A DNA stretch of 55,702 bases from Candidatus Fermentibacterota bacterium (GTDB taxonomy: Bacteria; JAFGKV01): contig JAFGKV010000324.1 in assembly GCA_016928395.1 (NCBI GenBank), forward strand, positions 1-55,702. Direction: 5' to 3'. A model generated the notes under the pieces. That model searched no databases and was not told the DNA's origin. It saw only the letters and a list, made by a program, of their open reading frames with translations. The position numbers and the translations under genes were made by a program. Shown in pieces: positions 18,650 to 27,875 of this stretch (the stretch's first letter is position 1; every line of letters starts with the position of its first letter).

Positions 18650-19806
18650 TGGCCACCACGGTGTACGATGCCATCGTGGTCGGCGCTGGTTCGGTGGGTA
18701 TGCCAGCGGCGCTATCGATGGCGGAGAGGGGCCTGAAGGTGCTGGTCATCGACCAATTCGCCAGTCCCGGGCAGGGAAGCAACAAGTGCGCCATTGGCGG
18801 CATCCGGGCGACCCACTCGGCGCCCGCCAAGATCATGCTCTGCCTTGAGTCGCTTCGTATTTTCTCTACATGGGAACAGATCCATGGGGACAAGATCGAG
18901 TGGGTCCAGGGTGGCTACTGCTTCGTGGCATACCGCGAGCGCGAGGAACAGGTGCTTAAGGGGCTACTGACGACGCAGAAGGCCTACGGCCTCGATATCG
19001 ACTGGTATGATGCGGCTGCCCTAGTGAAGATCATTCCCGGGTTGAGCCTGCACGGACTGCGGGGGGGTACATTTTCGCCGGGAGACGGCTCGGCATCACC
19101 AATGCTCTCATGCCTTGCTTTTTACCGTCGTGCCAAGCAGGCAGGCGTGGAGTTCCGATTCGGGGAGCGAGTGACTGGCATCATGCAGCGCAAGGGTAAG
19201 GTCATCGGCGTCCGCACCGACAAGGGGGGCTATGCCAGCGACACCATGGTCAATGCCGCAGGAGCGTGGGCTCGTTCAGTTGCCCAGGCCGGAGCGTTGG
19301 ACGTGCCGGTCCACCCCGACAGCCATGAAGCGGGCGTCACTGAGCCAGTGGCGCAATTCCTGCAGCCCATGGTGGTGGATATCCGGCCTGCACCCGGCTC
19401 GCACAACTACTACTTCTTCCAGCATGCACCAGGACCGATCATCTTCTGCATCACGCCCGATCCCCCTGTTGTGGGCACCGACCGCCGGGAGACTTCGACA
19501 TTCCTGCCCATGGTGGCGCGACGCATGGTTGACCTCATGCCGATCTTGGCGAATCTGAAGGTGCGGCGGACCTGGCGGGGTCTCTACCCCATGACGCCGG
19601 ATGGTTCGCCCATCGTGGGGAAATCAAAGATTCTGGAAGGCTACGTGCATGCAGAGGGCATGTGTGGGCAGGGGTACATGCTGGGGCCAGGAGTAGGCGC
19701 CCTGGTGGCACGAATCGTCACCGGTCACACGGTAGACGGTGATACGGGCGTGCTGTCAGAGTTGTCCCCGGCCCGCACGTTCGGGGGAGGCGAAGCACTG
19801 AAGTAG
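18649..19806 (+). CDS. FAD-dependent amino/imino acid oxidoreductase (HcnC/DadA-like)
   Basis: A 385-residue DAO-family flavoprotein. The N-terminal dinucleotide-binding motif is VVGAGSVGMPAALSMAERG. A Glu/Asp of VLVIDQFASPGQGSN binds ribose, and the C-terminal region reads RGLYPMTPDGSPIVGKS ... GMCGQGYMLGPGVG, typical of the family. It is the catalytic, substrate-oxidising partner (HcnC, OoxB, proline-dehydrogenase beta type) of the fusion protein encoded just upstream. The start overlaps the upstream stop (TGATG) and GGAGGGG lies 5 nt before it, so the two are expressed as one unit. The gene pair is isolated, with no transporter or racemase nearby to reveal the substrate. Confidence 0.88.
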   Translation: MATTVYDAIVVGAGSVGMPAALSMAERGLKVLVIDQFASPGQGSNKCAIGGIRATHSAPAKIMLCLESLRIFSTWEQIHGDKIEWVQGGYCFVAYREREEQVLKGLLTTQKAYGLDIDWYDAAALVKIIPGLSLHGLRGGTFSPGDGSASPMLSCLAFYRRAKQAGVEFRFGERVTGIMQRKGKVIGVRTDKGGYASDTMVNAAGAWARSVAQAGALDVPVHPDSHEAGVTEPVAQFLQPMVVDIRPAPGSHNYYFFQHAPGPIIFCITPDPPVVGTDRRETSTFLPMVARRMVDLMPILANLKVRRTWRGLYPMTPDGSPIVGKSKILEGYVHAEGMCGQGYMLGPGVGALVARIVTGHTVDGDTGVLSELSPARTFGGGEALK

Positions 19807-19859
19807 GCTTCGCGCCGGGCCGCGTTTCGGGTTGGATGAACGTGAGCCTGCGGGTGCGC

Positions 19860-22800
19860 CTATCGCACTACCGTCACCTTGCCTTCATGGCGTTGTCTCT
19901 CGCCGGTTCGGGCGCTGGTTGCCTCGGCCCGGTAGAGGTAGACCCCGTTGGCAACGCGGTCACCATCGCGGTCGTCGCATTCCCAGACGATGGCGTCGTG
20001 TCGGGCGGGCGCAACACTGGTCGGTCCCAGGATCTGTACTAGCCGGCCCGTGACCGTGTAGATCCGGATCGTCGCGGTGGCTTCGTGGCTCGCGGAGACC
20101 AGGAAGCTCGTTCTCCCCGGTGCCGGCGAGGGTATGGGGAGCACCTGCTGGACGCGGAAGTCCCTGGTGAGGATCTCAATTCCGGTGCTGACGAGGTTAT
20201 TCGCCTCATCCCGCTCCGGTACCAGTTGCGCCGCATCGATCCACACATACAGGTCGACACGTCCCGCGGCCGTATCGGGAGTCGCCCAGTGCAGGGTCAT
20301 GGTCGCCGTGTCACCGGGCCCGAGGCCCTGTTCCGGCGTCACCGTATGCAGCAGTTTGGCGGTCTCGGCCTGCCCAGGCGAGGGATCGCCTCGATACAGC
20401 GCCACGCTATAGAGCGGCGCCGGCCGCTCCCCACTGTTGCGTACGCTTACTGTCACCGTGACCGTATCTCCCGCCAGGGGGAGAAGAGGTTGGGCCAGCA
20501 CATCCCCTTCGGCCTCCAGTTCTGCGGGCCACACGGCCACGACCTGCACAGTGTCTGACTCATTGCCTGGGACCCCGTCGGTCGGAAGACAGGCGGCCAC
20601 CATGCTCCAGCCGGAGGTGCCATGCGGCACGCCCCAGGTGAGAGTCGTCGTCGATGATTCGCCCGGCGCGGGAGGGGTGAGCACAACAGCCTTCGCCAGG
20701 GAGTCTCCGGGGACGCTCCGCAGCTCAACCCACGCGCTGTCTGGCGTGACCTCTCCGGCATTCCCCACCATGACCAAAGCGGATACCGTTTCACCCACGG
20801 TCACCGTGTCGGCAGCCAGTGTGATCTCCTGCAGCATTAGGTCGGGCGGATACTTGGCGCGCACCGTGACGGTGCAGGAGGCCTCATTGTTATCAAGCCG
20901 CTGTTCCTCCACGGGGGTGCTGACCGTGGCCCGGAATGTGAACAGGCCCGGGTGCACTACCAACGATGTGCTCTCACTCCGGGCTTCTCCTCCGGCCAAC
21001 GCCGGGATGACGAGGCTGTCCACCGGGCTCCATGAGCCATCTGTTCCGCGGTGCCACCACACGCGTACGGTGTGCGCCTCCGCCTCACCCACATTGGCGA
21101 TATTGCTAAGCAGTGTCAGTATCTCACCATCGACCAGAGCCGTGGCCGAGGGCGTCAGGGAGACGGCAAGGTCTGTTAGGGTCATGACATACACTGGGCG
21201 GCTCTCCACATTGTTGTCTTCGTTGGTCTCGCTAACCTCATCGAACGAGTCCACCACGACCTCCACCATGTGATCACCCGAGGATTCCCCCCGTTCCCAC
21301 GCCCACGAATGGGTAAGAGTCTCGGAGCTCCTCCCGGCGGCATCGAATCGCCATTCCCGGATCACGGCCCCGTCCAGGTGCAATAGGACGCTGAAGGAGT
21401 CTGCCGGGATCATGCCGCCATTGCGCACGATGAAGGTCACTGTGGCGCTGTCGCCTTCCACAGGATTCGGCGGAGCCAGCGAGAAGCTCGATACATACAG
21501 GTCAGGACCGCTGACCACCTCCAGGGTGACCCATTGCACATTGTCGATCTCGTTCAGTTCTGCCACCATGCCCCCGCGGTCAACCACGAGAAAGAATGAA
21601 TGCAATCCCACCTGGCCCAAGGTGTCCCAGGCAACGGTCATCGAGTCGATGCCGGCACCGGGCGTTGACTCACGACTCTCAACTGCGAGCGTGGTGGAGC
21701 CGGTGCTGTCGGGATGACCGTGGTAGATGGCGACTTCATAGGATGGAGTGGGAGATTCGCCGGCATTGTGCCACACCCCGGTGAGCGAGAGGGAGTCCCC
21801 TTCGGGAGGGCGGGCGTTGGAGGGAGTGATCCGATCCGCCACCAGTTCGGCGCGCGAGGCGATATGTACCGAGGCCAGAGCGGTATTGTTCGTCTCGTCC
21901 ACTTCCTGGATTTCATCCCGGGAATCCACCGTGACTCGCACCACATGATCGCCGGCATCGAGGTCGCCGATCGGCCAGACTGCGTGGACCGTGGTGAATC
22001 CTCCCCGGGCCAGGGTGTCAACAGGAAGGTCGGCCAACTCCTGCAGCACACCGCTGCTGAGGGCAGAATCCACGAAGGTGACACGAAATGGTCCCACTGG
22101 CGCCGTGCCGACATTGGTGATGCCCACAGTGAACGTAATGACGCTATCCAGCACTTCGGGAGCAAGGGGTGCATGGGTGAGCATGCTGTCGGCCGTGGCG
22201 AGGTCGGGAACCGGGTCGATGACTGCGTAGCCTGTCATGCCCCGATTGTTGCCGCGGTAGCCCTCCTGCTGGGCCGTGTCGGGATTGGCCCAAGAGTAGA
22301 TGATCCTGTCACCCGCGGCACCTGCGGTTACTGTAGTCCACGCTACGGTGGTGCTGTCGCGGGCACTCAGGGGAGGCACGATCAGGGTTGTGAGGACAAA
22401 GCCCCCACTGTCGGGATCGGCATCGAAAAGCCGCAGGGTCGTGGCCGGGCCGGCATCGATGCCGTCGTTGCGCACCGTAAGCCGAATCACGACGGTATCG
22501 CCGGACACGATGGGTTGCGGGTCGACGCTGATGAGCCCCATGGTCCAGTCCGGCCGTTCGGCCAAGGCCAGCGGGATCAGCGGGTCGCCCAGCCACGTGA
22601 AGAAGAGCGGTGAGGCCATTGGGTCGGCCCACCAGTTCTGCATCTCCGGCGCAAGCTTGGCGTAGGTGAGCGCTACGATGGGTGTTCGTTCCTGGTATCG
22701 GAAGATTGATTCGAACTGACGCTTGGCCATGTAGTAGTCGGGCGTCGTGTGCCCCCATCCGGTGGAACCCCAGAATCCCATGGCCCCATGGGGTTGCCAC

Positions 22801-25502
22801 AACCAGATCTCGCCGAAGCTGTCAATCTCCGGGTTGGCAAATCTCCCCGTGTGACACGTCAGGCTGTTCACCATGGGGAGCATCCGGGTATTCGTCAGGT
22901 CGTTCTCTACGTCGCTGGCCCAGAACATGGTTTCCCACGTCCAACTGGCACCGTGGCCGATGTAGGTCGCGTGGGCGACACCGACATCGTTGAAGATGTA
23001 CTGCAGTGATTCGTCTTCCGTTGTTTCGAACTCATTGTTGTAATGGACACTATCCGGTCGGGAGAACAGGATGGCGTTGTAGTGGGCGGGTTCGGGAAGC
23101 ACCCAGTCATCGATGAGGTTCTGACATTGACTCCGGAAGAAACTCCGGCTGTCATTACCATTATTGTCAAGATGACCACCGGCGATGAGGAACACATTCT
23201 CTCGCCACAAGCCCGGATCCCAGGTGCCCCCTGCATAGCCTAGGAGTTTGTCCACCACGATGCGCGCGGTGTCGGCATTCTCCACCGGGATCCGTGCCAG
23301 GTAGAGATCGGGTAATAGGTCGACGCTATCGGCATCGTCCACATTGGCGAAGTAGTCATCCATCACAGGGTTGCCCAAGGAGGGTACGAAGTTGCGATGA
23401 GCCGGATCGGAGGTGGGGCTGTTGAGCTTGTAGTCCCACGAGGCGTCGCCGAACAAGAGCACGAAGCAGGGCGGAGTGGGCCAGTTCACGTAGGCGTCCT
23501 CCAGGAAGTCCCGGATTCCCCTCGGATCGAATACCCCGAAACGATACTCATCATACACGTCTTGCACATCCACCAGCATGGCCGCGAGGGGGCTGCCGTT
23601 GAAGACCCTCCCCGGCGTGAGCCGGCCGGCCTCTTCCAGGAGGTCCGCATGGGAGATCACCACGAAATCGGCTCCCAGGGAGGCATGCAGGCCGGAAGGG
23701 GTATCCTCTACGATGCTCATCACGGGCTCCCGGCGATTCAGGGCCAGGGCCAGGTAGCGGGTAGAATCCAGGGTCGAGTCTCTGAATTTCACCGCCCATC
23801 CGCCCACGCCCAGGTCGGTTTCCTGGAATCCTTGCAGAATCTCGCCGTGGGTCAGGTCAACGAGCATCTGCCCGGCATCGCTGAAGCCGGTCACGGAATA
23901 CAGGTAGATCCCCGGGCCGCTCTGCTGCGGGCTCCAGAACGCCAACGAGTCGTTCCACGCCCCGTAGGAGCGCCAATAGTCGACCTCGAACCAGTCGGTG
24001 TAGGCGCCATCCATCCATCCGTATTGGGTATCTCCCGTGATCTCGACGGCAAAATGGTTCTCTATGCCCAACGCTCCATTGTTCGGCCACTGGTCGGGAT
24101 TGTAGAAGGTATCGGTGCGGGAGTCGTAGAACTTCTCATCGTTGGCGTACCACTGGAGGTGGGCCAACTGCACATTGTTGAGATAGACGACCGCGTGATG
24201 GTGGGGATTCTGCATAAGGTCCGGATGGGTGTAGCCCCTGAGGCTGGCCCGCAGATGCACCGGATCGGTGACATCGGCTAGCCCCCGCAACGTAAAGGAG
24301 TAGTAAACCCTCCCGTCTCCCGGCCGCAGCGGTGGCCCCCAGAACCACTCGGTGCCGTAGCGATCGCCACTTATGGCGCCCACGTTGGGCACGAAGGGGT
24401 TGAGATCCCGCTCCAGGTGAACCTGCTCGCGAAACTGCGAGGGGCGGATGCCGCTGCCGCCTGCCTCCACAATCCGTACCGGCATCCGCAGCCCTGTCGC
24501 TGTTCCCCAGGTCAGCCAGTACACATTGGCCTCGGTGTACTCGCCGCCCACGGGAAGAAGCCGGTTGCCCCAATCCTCGCGGTAGACCGGCGCACCCACG
24601 AACTCGACGCGGTCCTGGGGATCCAGCCTGCCGTCTGACTCCCCCACCACGTGAATCGGGATCTCATTACCCCCGACCAGCATCTGAATCGTGGCCGGGT
24701 TCACTGACGCGATGGGCATACCCGCGGCCTGAAGCTGTGCGCCGGTTACTGAGTAGTAGGCTTCATGGTCCACCGTGAGCTTCAAAGCCGGCGAGGGCGG
24801 ATCCCACTGCCGGATATCGCGGAGGAGCATGGCCGGAGGCCCCTGCCGCCACTCACGCGCCGCTTCCCAGTTCACCACCAGATGGGAGAGCACAGGCTCC
24901 ATGAAGTCGTGCGGCAGGGCTTGCCTGGCAGGGGTGCGTGCGCCACCCTTGGCCGTCTTCACCACGACCGTCATGGACCGGTCAAGGCAGAGCAGTTTCT
25001 GAGAAGGGTAGTACTGGAAGGGACTTACCTCGATGTAAGCGATATCCAGCGACCGAACACGCCCGGTGCGTAGGATTCGGGCCCGGGTGGTCGGGTACGG
25101 CTCGCCCACCGCGGCAGGATCAGCGGGGATGTTCAGCGGTTCCATACCCCTGCCCTGGGACCGGGGCAGCACCACGGTGCGCGGCGCAGGCGGAATGTTG
25201 ATATCGCGATAGCTGACGCGGTCGGATGCGACAACCTCTACCTCGGGCCGGGTACCGGGCGGAATGGCCACGGCGAAATGGTACACGGGCAGGTCAGGCT
25301 CGCCCGCCATGCCCCGGGGTACCGCACCCTCAAGCCGCGCGGCTCGGTAGCTGGTGCCACGGATCACGGTCGACTCCCAGGACGGGTCAGGTGCCTGGAT
25401 CCGTAGTTCGGTTCCTGCGATCGTGCTGTAGACCAGCGAGAGGTGATCGATGGGCTCTGCCGTGCCGGCCAGCAGCCCGAGCAAACATACTCCAATGATC
25501 AT
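19860..25502 (-). CDS. Giant secreted C25 (gingipain-like) peptidase with CARDB repeats and FlgD-like C-terminus
   Basis: A 1880-residue exported protein. A short hydrophobic signal segment (IIGVCLLGLLAGTAE) starts it, followed by a propeptide-like region and a gingipain-type caspase-fold domain (about 620-970). The likely catalytic His is in ATYIGHGASW (about 849) and the catalytic Cys in NSLTCHTGRF (about 882). About seven CARDB-like beta-sandwich repeats follow, several with the DxxxExxExxNN motif (for example DEIQEVDETNN, DEVSETNEDNN, VPERDEANN). The last 90 residues form a FlgD/T9SS-like domain (TIRIYTVTGRLV ... NGVYLYRAEA). In Bacteroidota such tails direct proteins through the type IX system; here the secretion route is inferred. 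Gingipain-like proteins can also be PorU-type sortases, but the long CARDB array argues for a surface protease. It lies 20 nt after the glycosyltransferase gene. Confidence 0.85.
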   Translation of the reverse strand: MIIGVCLLGLLAGTAEPIDHLSLVYSTIAGTELRIQAPDPSWESTVIRGTSYRAARLEGAVPRGMAGEPDLPVYHFAVAIPPGTRPEVEVVASDRVSYRDINIPPAPRTVVLPRSQGRGMEPLNIPADPAAVGEPYPTTRARILRTGRVRSLDIAYIEVSPFQYYPSQKLLCLDRSMTVVVKTAKGGARTPARQALPHDFMEPVLSHLVVNWEAAREWRQGPPAMLLRDIRQWDPPSPALKLTVDHEAYYSVTGAQLQAAGMPIASVNPATIQMLVGGNEIPIHVVGESDGRLDPQDRVEFVGAPVYREDWGNRLLPVGGEYTEANVYWLTWGTATGLRMPVRIVEAGGSGIRPSQFREQVHLERDLNPFVPNVGAISGDRYGTEWFWGPPLRPGDGRVYYSFTLRGLADVTDPVHLRASLRGYTHPDLMQNPHHHAVVYLNNVQLAHLQWYANDEKFYDSRTDTFYNPDQWPNNGALGIENHFAVEITGDTQYGWMDGAYTDWFEVDYWRSYGAWNDSLAFWSPQQSGPGIYLYSVTGFSDAGQMLVDLTHGEILQGFQETDLGVGGWAVKFRDSTLDSTRYLALALNRREPVMSIVEDTPSGLHASLGADFVVISHADLLEEAGRLTPGRVFNGSPLAAMLVDVQDVYDEYRFGVFDPRGIRDFLEDAYVNWPTPPCFVLLFGDASWDYKLNSPTSDPAHRNFVPSLGNPVMDDYFANVDDADSVDLLPDLYLARIPVENADTARIVVDKLLGYAGGTWDPGLWRENVFLIAGGHLDNNGNDSRSFFRSQCQNLIDDWVLPEPAHYNAILFSRPDSVHYNNEFETTEDESLQYIFNDVGVAHATYIGHGASWTWETMFWASDVENDLTNTRMLPMVNSLTCHTGRFANPEIDSFGEIWLWQPHGAMGFWGSTGWGHTTPDYYMAKRQFESIFRYQERTPIVALTYAKLAPEMQNWWADPMASPLFFTWLGDPLIPLALAERPDWTMGLISVDPQPIVSGDTVVIRLTVRNDGIDAGPATTLRLFDADPDSGGFVLTTLIVPPLSARDSTTVAWTTVTAGAAGDRIIYSWANPDTAQQEGYRGNNRGMTGYAVIDPVPDLATADSMLTHAPLAPEVLDSVITFTVGITNVGTAPVGPFRVTFVDSALSSGVLQELADLPVDTLARGGFTTVHAVWPIGDLDAGDHVVRVTVDSRDEIQEVDETNNTALASVHIASRAELVADRITPSNARPPEGDSLSLTGVWHNAGESPTPSYEVAIYHGHPDSTGSTTLAVESRESTPGAGIDSMTVAWDTLGQVGLHSFFLVVDRGGMVAELNEIDNVQWVTLEVVSGPDLYVSSFSLAPPNPVEGDSATVTFIVRNGGMIPADSFSVLLHLDGAVIREWRFDAAGRSSETLTHSWAWERGESSGDHMVEVVVDSFDEVSETNEDNNVESRPVYVMTLTDLAVSLTPSATALVDGEILTLLSNIANVGEAEAHTVRVWWHRGTDGSWSPVDSLVIPALAGGEARSESTSLVVHPGLFTFRATVSTPVEEQRLDNNEASCTVTVRAKYPPDLMLQEITLAADTVTVGETVSALVMVGNAGEVTPDSAWVELRSVPGDSLAKAVVLTPPAPGESSTTTLTWGVPHGTSGWSMVAACLPTDGVPGNESDTVQVVAVWPAELEAEGDVLAQPLLPLAGDTVTVTVSVRNSGERPAPLYSVALYRGDPSPGQAETAKLLHTVTPEQGLGPGDTATMTLHWATPDTAAGRVDLYVWIDAAQLVPERDEANNLVSTGIEILTRDFRVQQVLPIPSPAPGRTSFLVSASHEATATIRIYTVTGRLVQILGPTSVAPARHDAIVWECDDRDGDRVANGVYLYRAEATSARTGERQRHEGKVTVVR

Positions 25503-25521
25503 ATGTGCTACCCCGCGGGGG

Positions 25522-26604
25522 TTAGAGGAGCCACCGTACGCCCGTCCAATACAAGCGGATCAACGCTTCTCCTCCCCGGCGAAGGGTGGCGAAAACCCCG
25601 GCGGTGGCAAGGCCGGGTACCGGGGAGAGGGGGCACGCGACGAGGAGCGCGGAATCCGGGGCGGTCCGGGAGACTTGGACACGCTTCCGCTCTTGCAGTA
25701 CCCACCGCCGGTGTCGCCAGTTCCAGCCCACAGCCTGAGCCACCTGACGGACCCGGCCGGCCTGGGCCATTGCCATGATCCACGCGAGTTCAAACAGCAC
25801 CAGCGGCGGTGCCAATGCCAACAGGGTTCGAACTCGGTAGAGCCGAAGAAGCACCAGCCATCGGTTGCGCGTGACCAAGAATGCCCGGAGCCGGGGATAG
25901 GGTTGCGGCGCGCGGACGGCAAGCCCTGGAGTACCGGCGAAGTGCCACACCACCGAGCGCGGAGTGAACCGGATCGACCAGCCGAGCATCCGCAGCCTCA
26001 GGCTCATGTCCAGCTCATCTTCGTAGATGAAGAACCTCTCCTCCAGAAGCCCGACCTCATCCAAAGCGGCTTTGCGAAACAGCACCGATGAGCCGACATA
26101 GACGCCGGTGCATCCTGCCTGCAGTTTGGCCTGGACCTCCGGCAAGGGTTGGAGGTAATGGAGGTTGGCGATATGCCCCAGGACATGCGCTTGCGAGCCG
26201 GCATAGTGTACCCGGGGGGGATCACCGGGCAAGAGCACCAACGAGGAGCAGGCCGCGGTACTAGGACGGTTGTGCAGCTCCTGGAACAGGTTTTCCAGCC
26301 AGCCCGGCTCCACCCGAGTATCGTTGTTGAGCAGGGCCACAAAGGGCTGAGACGAGGCACGAATGCCCAGGTTATTCCCACCGCAGTAGCCGAGGTTCTC
26401 GTTCGCCTGGATCAGCCGGACCCACGGATGATGCTCCCGCACCCACGCAGCGCTCCCATCGGTGGACGCGTTATCCACGAGGATGACCTCGCCTGCAGGG
26501 GCACCCATCTCTTTGAGGCTGCCGAGGCATGCATCGAGAAACCCGACACCATTGTAGTTCACGACTACAACGCTTATCGGTAGGGCGTCACGGGATGAAC
26601 CCAA
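25522..26604 (-). CDS. Family 2 glycosyltransferase (rhamnosyltransferase-like)
   Basis: Inverting GT-A enzyme. The nucleotide-sugar fold begins VVVVNYNGVGFLDACL. LLNNDTRVEPGW supplies the metal-binding DxD-like motif, and FFIYEDELDMSLRLR the catalytic-base ED motif. A C-terminal amphipathic/hydrophobic stretch (about 265-300) suggests membrane association. The closest functional type is the WbbL/rhamnosyltransferase group that builds O-antigen or other surface glycans. 360 residues is normal. The start is a TTG with TAGGA upstream; no ATG or GTG precedes the first strand. It is transcribed towards the C25 gene. Confidence 0.88.
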   Translation of the reverse strand: MGSSRDALPISVVVVNYNGVGFLDACLGSLKEMGAPAGEVILVDNASTDGSAAWVREHHPWVRLIQANENLGYCGGNNLGIRASSQPFVALLNNDTRVEPGWLENLFQELHNRPSTAACSSLVLLPGDPPRVHYAGSQAHVLGHIANLHYLQPLPEVQAKLQAGCTGVYVGSSVLFRKAALDEVGLLEERFFIYEDELDMSLRLRMLGWSIRFTPRSVVWHFAGTPGLAVRAPQPYPRLRAFLVTRNRWLVLLRLYRVRTLLALAPPLVLFELAWIMAMAQAGRVRQVAQAVGWNWRHRRWVLQERKRVQVSRTAPDSALLVACPLSPVPGLATAGVFATLRRGGEALIRLYWTGVRWLL

Positions 26605-26783
26605 CGGGTCCTACTCTGAGTAAATGCACGGAAGGATGGAGGAACTCAGGGATAGAGCGAGTGGTCGACGGTCGTTGAGACACAATCCGGGCGGGAACCA
26701 GCCCTCATTGGTCCAGAGGGGGAGGCGGAGGCCTGCGCCGGACCAGCGCGCCAAAGCTCGATCTTTGATGGTCTGAGGCGTTC

Positions 26784-27875
26784 TCAGCTCCACACCCCCG
26801 GGATTGCCCGGCCGCACGAGGGGCAGGCGCCTTCCTTCAGGGTGTTGGACAGGACTGTGAAGCCGACGCGGCGGATGAGCGTAGTCCCGCAGCCGGGGCA
26901 CAGAGTGTTCTCGTATCCCAGGCCGGGCACATTGCCTAAGTAGACGAAATTGAGGCCGGCATTCTTGGCGATACGGTAGCAGCGTTCCAGAGTGGACACA
27001 GGGGTCCGCGGGAGATTCCTGATGCGGTAAGTCGGATGGAACTGTGAGAAATGCACGGGAACATCGGGACCCAACTCGTCGACGATCCATTCCGACAATG
27101 CCAGGATCTCTCCTTCGCCGTCATTCTGTGTCGGCAGGATCAGATCCACGATCTCCAGCCATGTCCCCTGCTCCTTGATCCACCGAAGCGAATCCAGGAC
27201 CGGCTGAAGCTTCCCGGCGCAGAGCTTCTGATAGAAGGTGTCGGTGAAGGCCTTGAGGTCGACCTTGACGGCATCCAGCCGGGGAAGCAGCTCCAGAAGA
27301 GGCTCCTTGAGGATATAGCCATTGGAGATCATGACCGAGCGCACGCCCAGTCTGTGACCCTCGATGGCCGAATCGAGCATGTACTCATAGAAGATGACAG
27401 GCTCGGAATACGTGTAGGCGATGCTGGCGCAGGATCGTCCACGGGCCGCCGCCGCGACGTCGGTGGGGAACAGGTCCGTGCTTCGAATCTGTTCGGGCCG
27501 GAATTGGGAGATGTCCCAGTTCTGACAGAACTTACACTCCATGTTGCATCCCGCGGTGGCGATGGAGAAGGCGGTCGTGCCGGGGAGAAAGTGAAAAAGC
27601 GGTTTCTTCTCGATGGGATCGACATTCGCCGCCACTGCCCGACCGTACACCAAGGTGACATAGCGGCCACCCACGTTCTCTCTCACTCCGCAATAGCCGC
27701 GCTCGCGATCCGCAACCTCGCAGCCCCGGGGGCACAGCGTACAGGCCACCCGTTGTTGTTCAATGGGATTCCAGTACTTCGCCTCCCGCACGAAACGGCC
27801 GTGTTCATCGTCACCGGCGAAGGCGGGTGCGGCCGCAAGACCGGCAAGGCCGCTCAAAAAGCAGCGACGGTTCAC
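26784..27875 (-). CDS. amrS: AmmeMemoRadiSam system radical SAM enzyme with Tat signal
   Basis: Radical SAM protein of the three-part AmmeMemoRadiSam system, whose reaction is not established. The cluster motif CNMECKFC lies at about 110-117. A family-specific N-terminal Cys set (CTLCPRGC ... GYCGVRENV) and C-terminal CPGC/CPSC zinc-binding motifs are present. In front of them sits MNRRCFLSGLAGLAAAPAFA, an RR-containing signal peptide of Tat type with an AxA cleavage site. An exported radical SAM enzyme would need clusters assembled before export and SAM outside the cytoplasm. The GTG overlaps the stop of the DUF362 gene. No gene follows for about 180 nt. Confidence 0.92.
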   Translation of the reverse strand: MNRRCFLSGLAGLAAAPAFAGDDEHGRFVREAKYWNPIEQQRVACTLCPRGCEVADRERGYCGVRENVGGRYVTLVYGRAVAANVDPIEKKPLFHFLPGTTAFSIATAGCNMECKFCQNWDISQFRPEQIRSTDLFPTDVAAAARGRSCASIAYTYSEPVIFYEYMLDSAIEGHRLGVRSVMISNGYILKEPLLELLPRLDAVKVDLKAFTDTFYQKLCAGKLQPVLDSLRWIKEQGTWLEIVDLILPTQNDGEGEILALSEWIVDELGPDVPVHFSQFHPTYRIRNLPRTPVSTLERCYRIAKNAGLNFVYLGNVPGLGYENTLCPGCGTTLIRRVGFTVLSNTLKEGACPSCGRAIPGVWS

